A stretch of DNA of 15,234 nucleotides from assembly GCA_900763885.1 (NCBI GenBank), contig CAAFLY010000101.1, positions 1 to 15,234 of the forward strand. The letters run 5' to 3'. The translations under genes and the position numbers were made by a program. Below the pieces are notes generated by a model. The model did no database searches and was not told the origin of the DNA. It saw nothing but the letters and a program-made list of their open reading frames with translations. This DNA comes from Clostridia bacterium. GTDB taxonomy: Bacteria > Bacillota > Clostridia > Oscillospirales > CAG-272. Numbering within the stretch: position 1 is the stretch's first letter; every line of letters begins with the position of its first letter. Of this stretch, positions 14,475 to 15,234 are shown in pieces.

Positions 14475-15234
14475 ATGAAAAGGATGCGTTTTTGGACTCG
14501 GATTTTGTGGTATGCAGGGATATTTTGGCTCCTGTGCGGTCTGTTCACAAAAGGGGATGTTGTGCGCGCAGTCTTTCGGGATACGCTTACGGAATGCTTT
14601 ATAGCGGTGCTGCCCGTTCTCTTTCCCTATATGGTGCTGTCCCGGCTGATCGTGTCGCTCGATCTGTTCTCCCCGCTTGTCCGTATCCTGCGGCTGGACA
14701 CATGGCTTTCTCTGCCCGGTCCATTTCCCGTGGTGTGGCTGCTCGGCAATCTGTGCGGGTATCCGGTGGGAGCCGCGGAATGTGCTGCTCTGGTACGGCG
14801 CGGCAATCTGGACGCAAAAAAGGCGGGGATTCTGTGCGCATTGGCAAGTCACGGAAATCCGGTATATATCGTGCAGGTCGCCGGAGTGCTCTGCTGGAAT
14901 AGCGCGCTGTTTGGATGGCTCCTGTTTGCCGCGCAACTTCTCTTTGCTGCCGCATTGACCGTTTTCGTATGGATCCGATGGTGCAAAGGCGCATCCCCTC
15001 TCACAGCGGATAGCGGATCCTTGGCGCACAGCGAATGCACAGGCGTACTCTACGCTTTGTCCACGGCTCTCGGGGACAGCGCGGCGGCTTGTGTATCGAT
15101 CTGCGGCACGGTGATCTTCTATTCCCTTCTCATCGCCCTTCTGCCTGTCATGCCGATCTGGAGCAGCGCGATACTGTCGGCAATCCTCGAATTCACCTCC
15201 GGCGTATCCCGTGGGGCAGCGTATGGCGGGATCT
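14475..15234 (+). CDS. ylbJ: YlbJ-like sporulation/nucleoside-recognition membrane protein, 3' end cut by window edge
   Basis: The frame is open from ATG at 14475 to the right edge (253 codons) with no stop. GGAGG five bases upstream favours this start; ATG at 14472 is only two bases from it. The product is a multi-helix membrane protein with LPVLFPYMVLSRL (46-58), GNLCGYPVGAAECAALVRRGNL (91-112) and ALASHGNPVYIVQVAGVL (122-139). It then enters a second half with CVSICGTVIFYSLLIALLP and ILEFTSGVSRGAA. This two-part layout is that of YlbJ-type proteins (Gate/nucleoside-recognition fold), linked in B. subtilis to spore cortex formation. The usual NxSGP segment reads SHGNP. Transported substrate, if any, is unknown. 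It is the only plus-strand gene in the window, and its divergence from yqfC suits shared sporulation control. Confidence 0.72.
   Translation, partial: MKRMRFWTRILWYAGIFWLLCGLFTKGDVVRAVFRDTLTECFIAVLPVLFPYMVLSRLIVSLDLFSPLVRILRLDTWLSLPGPFPVVWLLGNLCGYPVGAAECAALVRRGNLDAKKAGILCALASHGNPVYIVQVAGVLCWNSALFGWLLFAAQLLFAAALTVFVWIRWCKGASPLTADSGSLAHSECTGVLYALSTALGDSAAACVSICGTVIFYSLLIALLPVMPIWSSAILSAILEFTSGVSRGAAYGGI

Overview
The window looks like a chromosomal segment of a moderately GC-rich, spore-former-lineage Firmicute, probably a clostridial gut-type bacterium. The inference rests on yqfC and yqfD next to phoH, ybeY, era and recO, a divergent YlbJ-like membrane protein, strong Shine-Dalgarno sites and lipobox-type signal peptides. 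The genus cannot be determined from sequence alone. No tRNA, rRNA, CRISPR array, insertion sequence or prophage gene was seen.

Right half (about 7.0-15.2 kb): a housekeeping block on the minus strand, read right to left as yqfC, yqfD, phoH, ybeY, era, recO, mutS2. It covers two sporulation-associated proteins, a PhoH ATPase, 16S rRNA/ribosome maturation (YbeY, Era), recombinational repair (RecO), and MutS2 with a Smr domain. Gaps are short, so much of it is probably co-transcribed. A YlbJ-like polytopic membrane protein starts divergently from yqfC and runs off the right edge.

Middle (6694-7007): the only gene-free stretch above 300 bases. It holds a nested inverted repeat just after mutS2, a good minus-strand promoter (TTGCAA, 17 bp, TGC-TATAAT), and a roughly 140-nt leader. 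Three copies of the octamer TATACGGA flank and occupy that leader, one on the expected start of transcription and two forming a dyad near the ribosome binding site. They look like operators for an unseen regulator.

Left half (1-6693): one apparent minus-strand operon, reading a TIM-barrel sugar-phosphate isomerase/epimerase, rhaB (rhamnulokinase), rhaA (L-rhamnose isomerase), a CapA-family lipoprotein, an N-acetylmuramoyl-L-alanine amidase lipoprotein, and an AEC-family transporter cut by the left edge. From rhaA onward the genes are separated by 4, 3 and -1 bases, implying translational coupling. The operon therefore joins the first two steps of L-rhamnose breakdown to two surface lipoproteins and a carboxylate-type transporter. 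The CapA-like protein keeps the fold signatures of its family but has lost essentially every metal-binding motif, so it looks like a secreted pseudoenzyme coupled to an intact peptidoglycan amidase. This and the repeated operator are the most unusual items here. Rhamnulose-1-phosphate aldolase, a rhamnose mutarotase, a rhamnose transporter and a regulator are not in the window.
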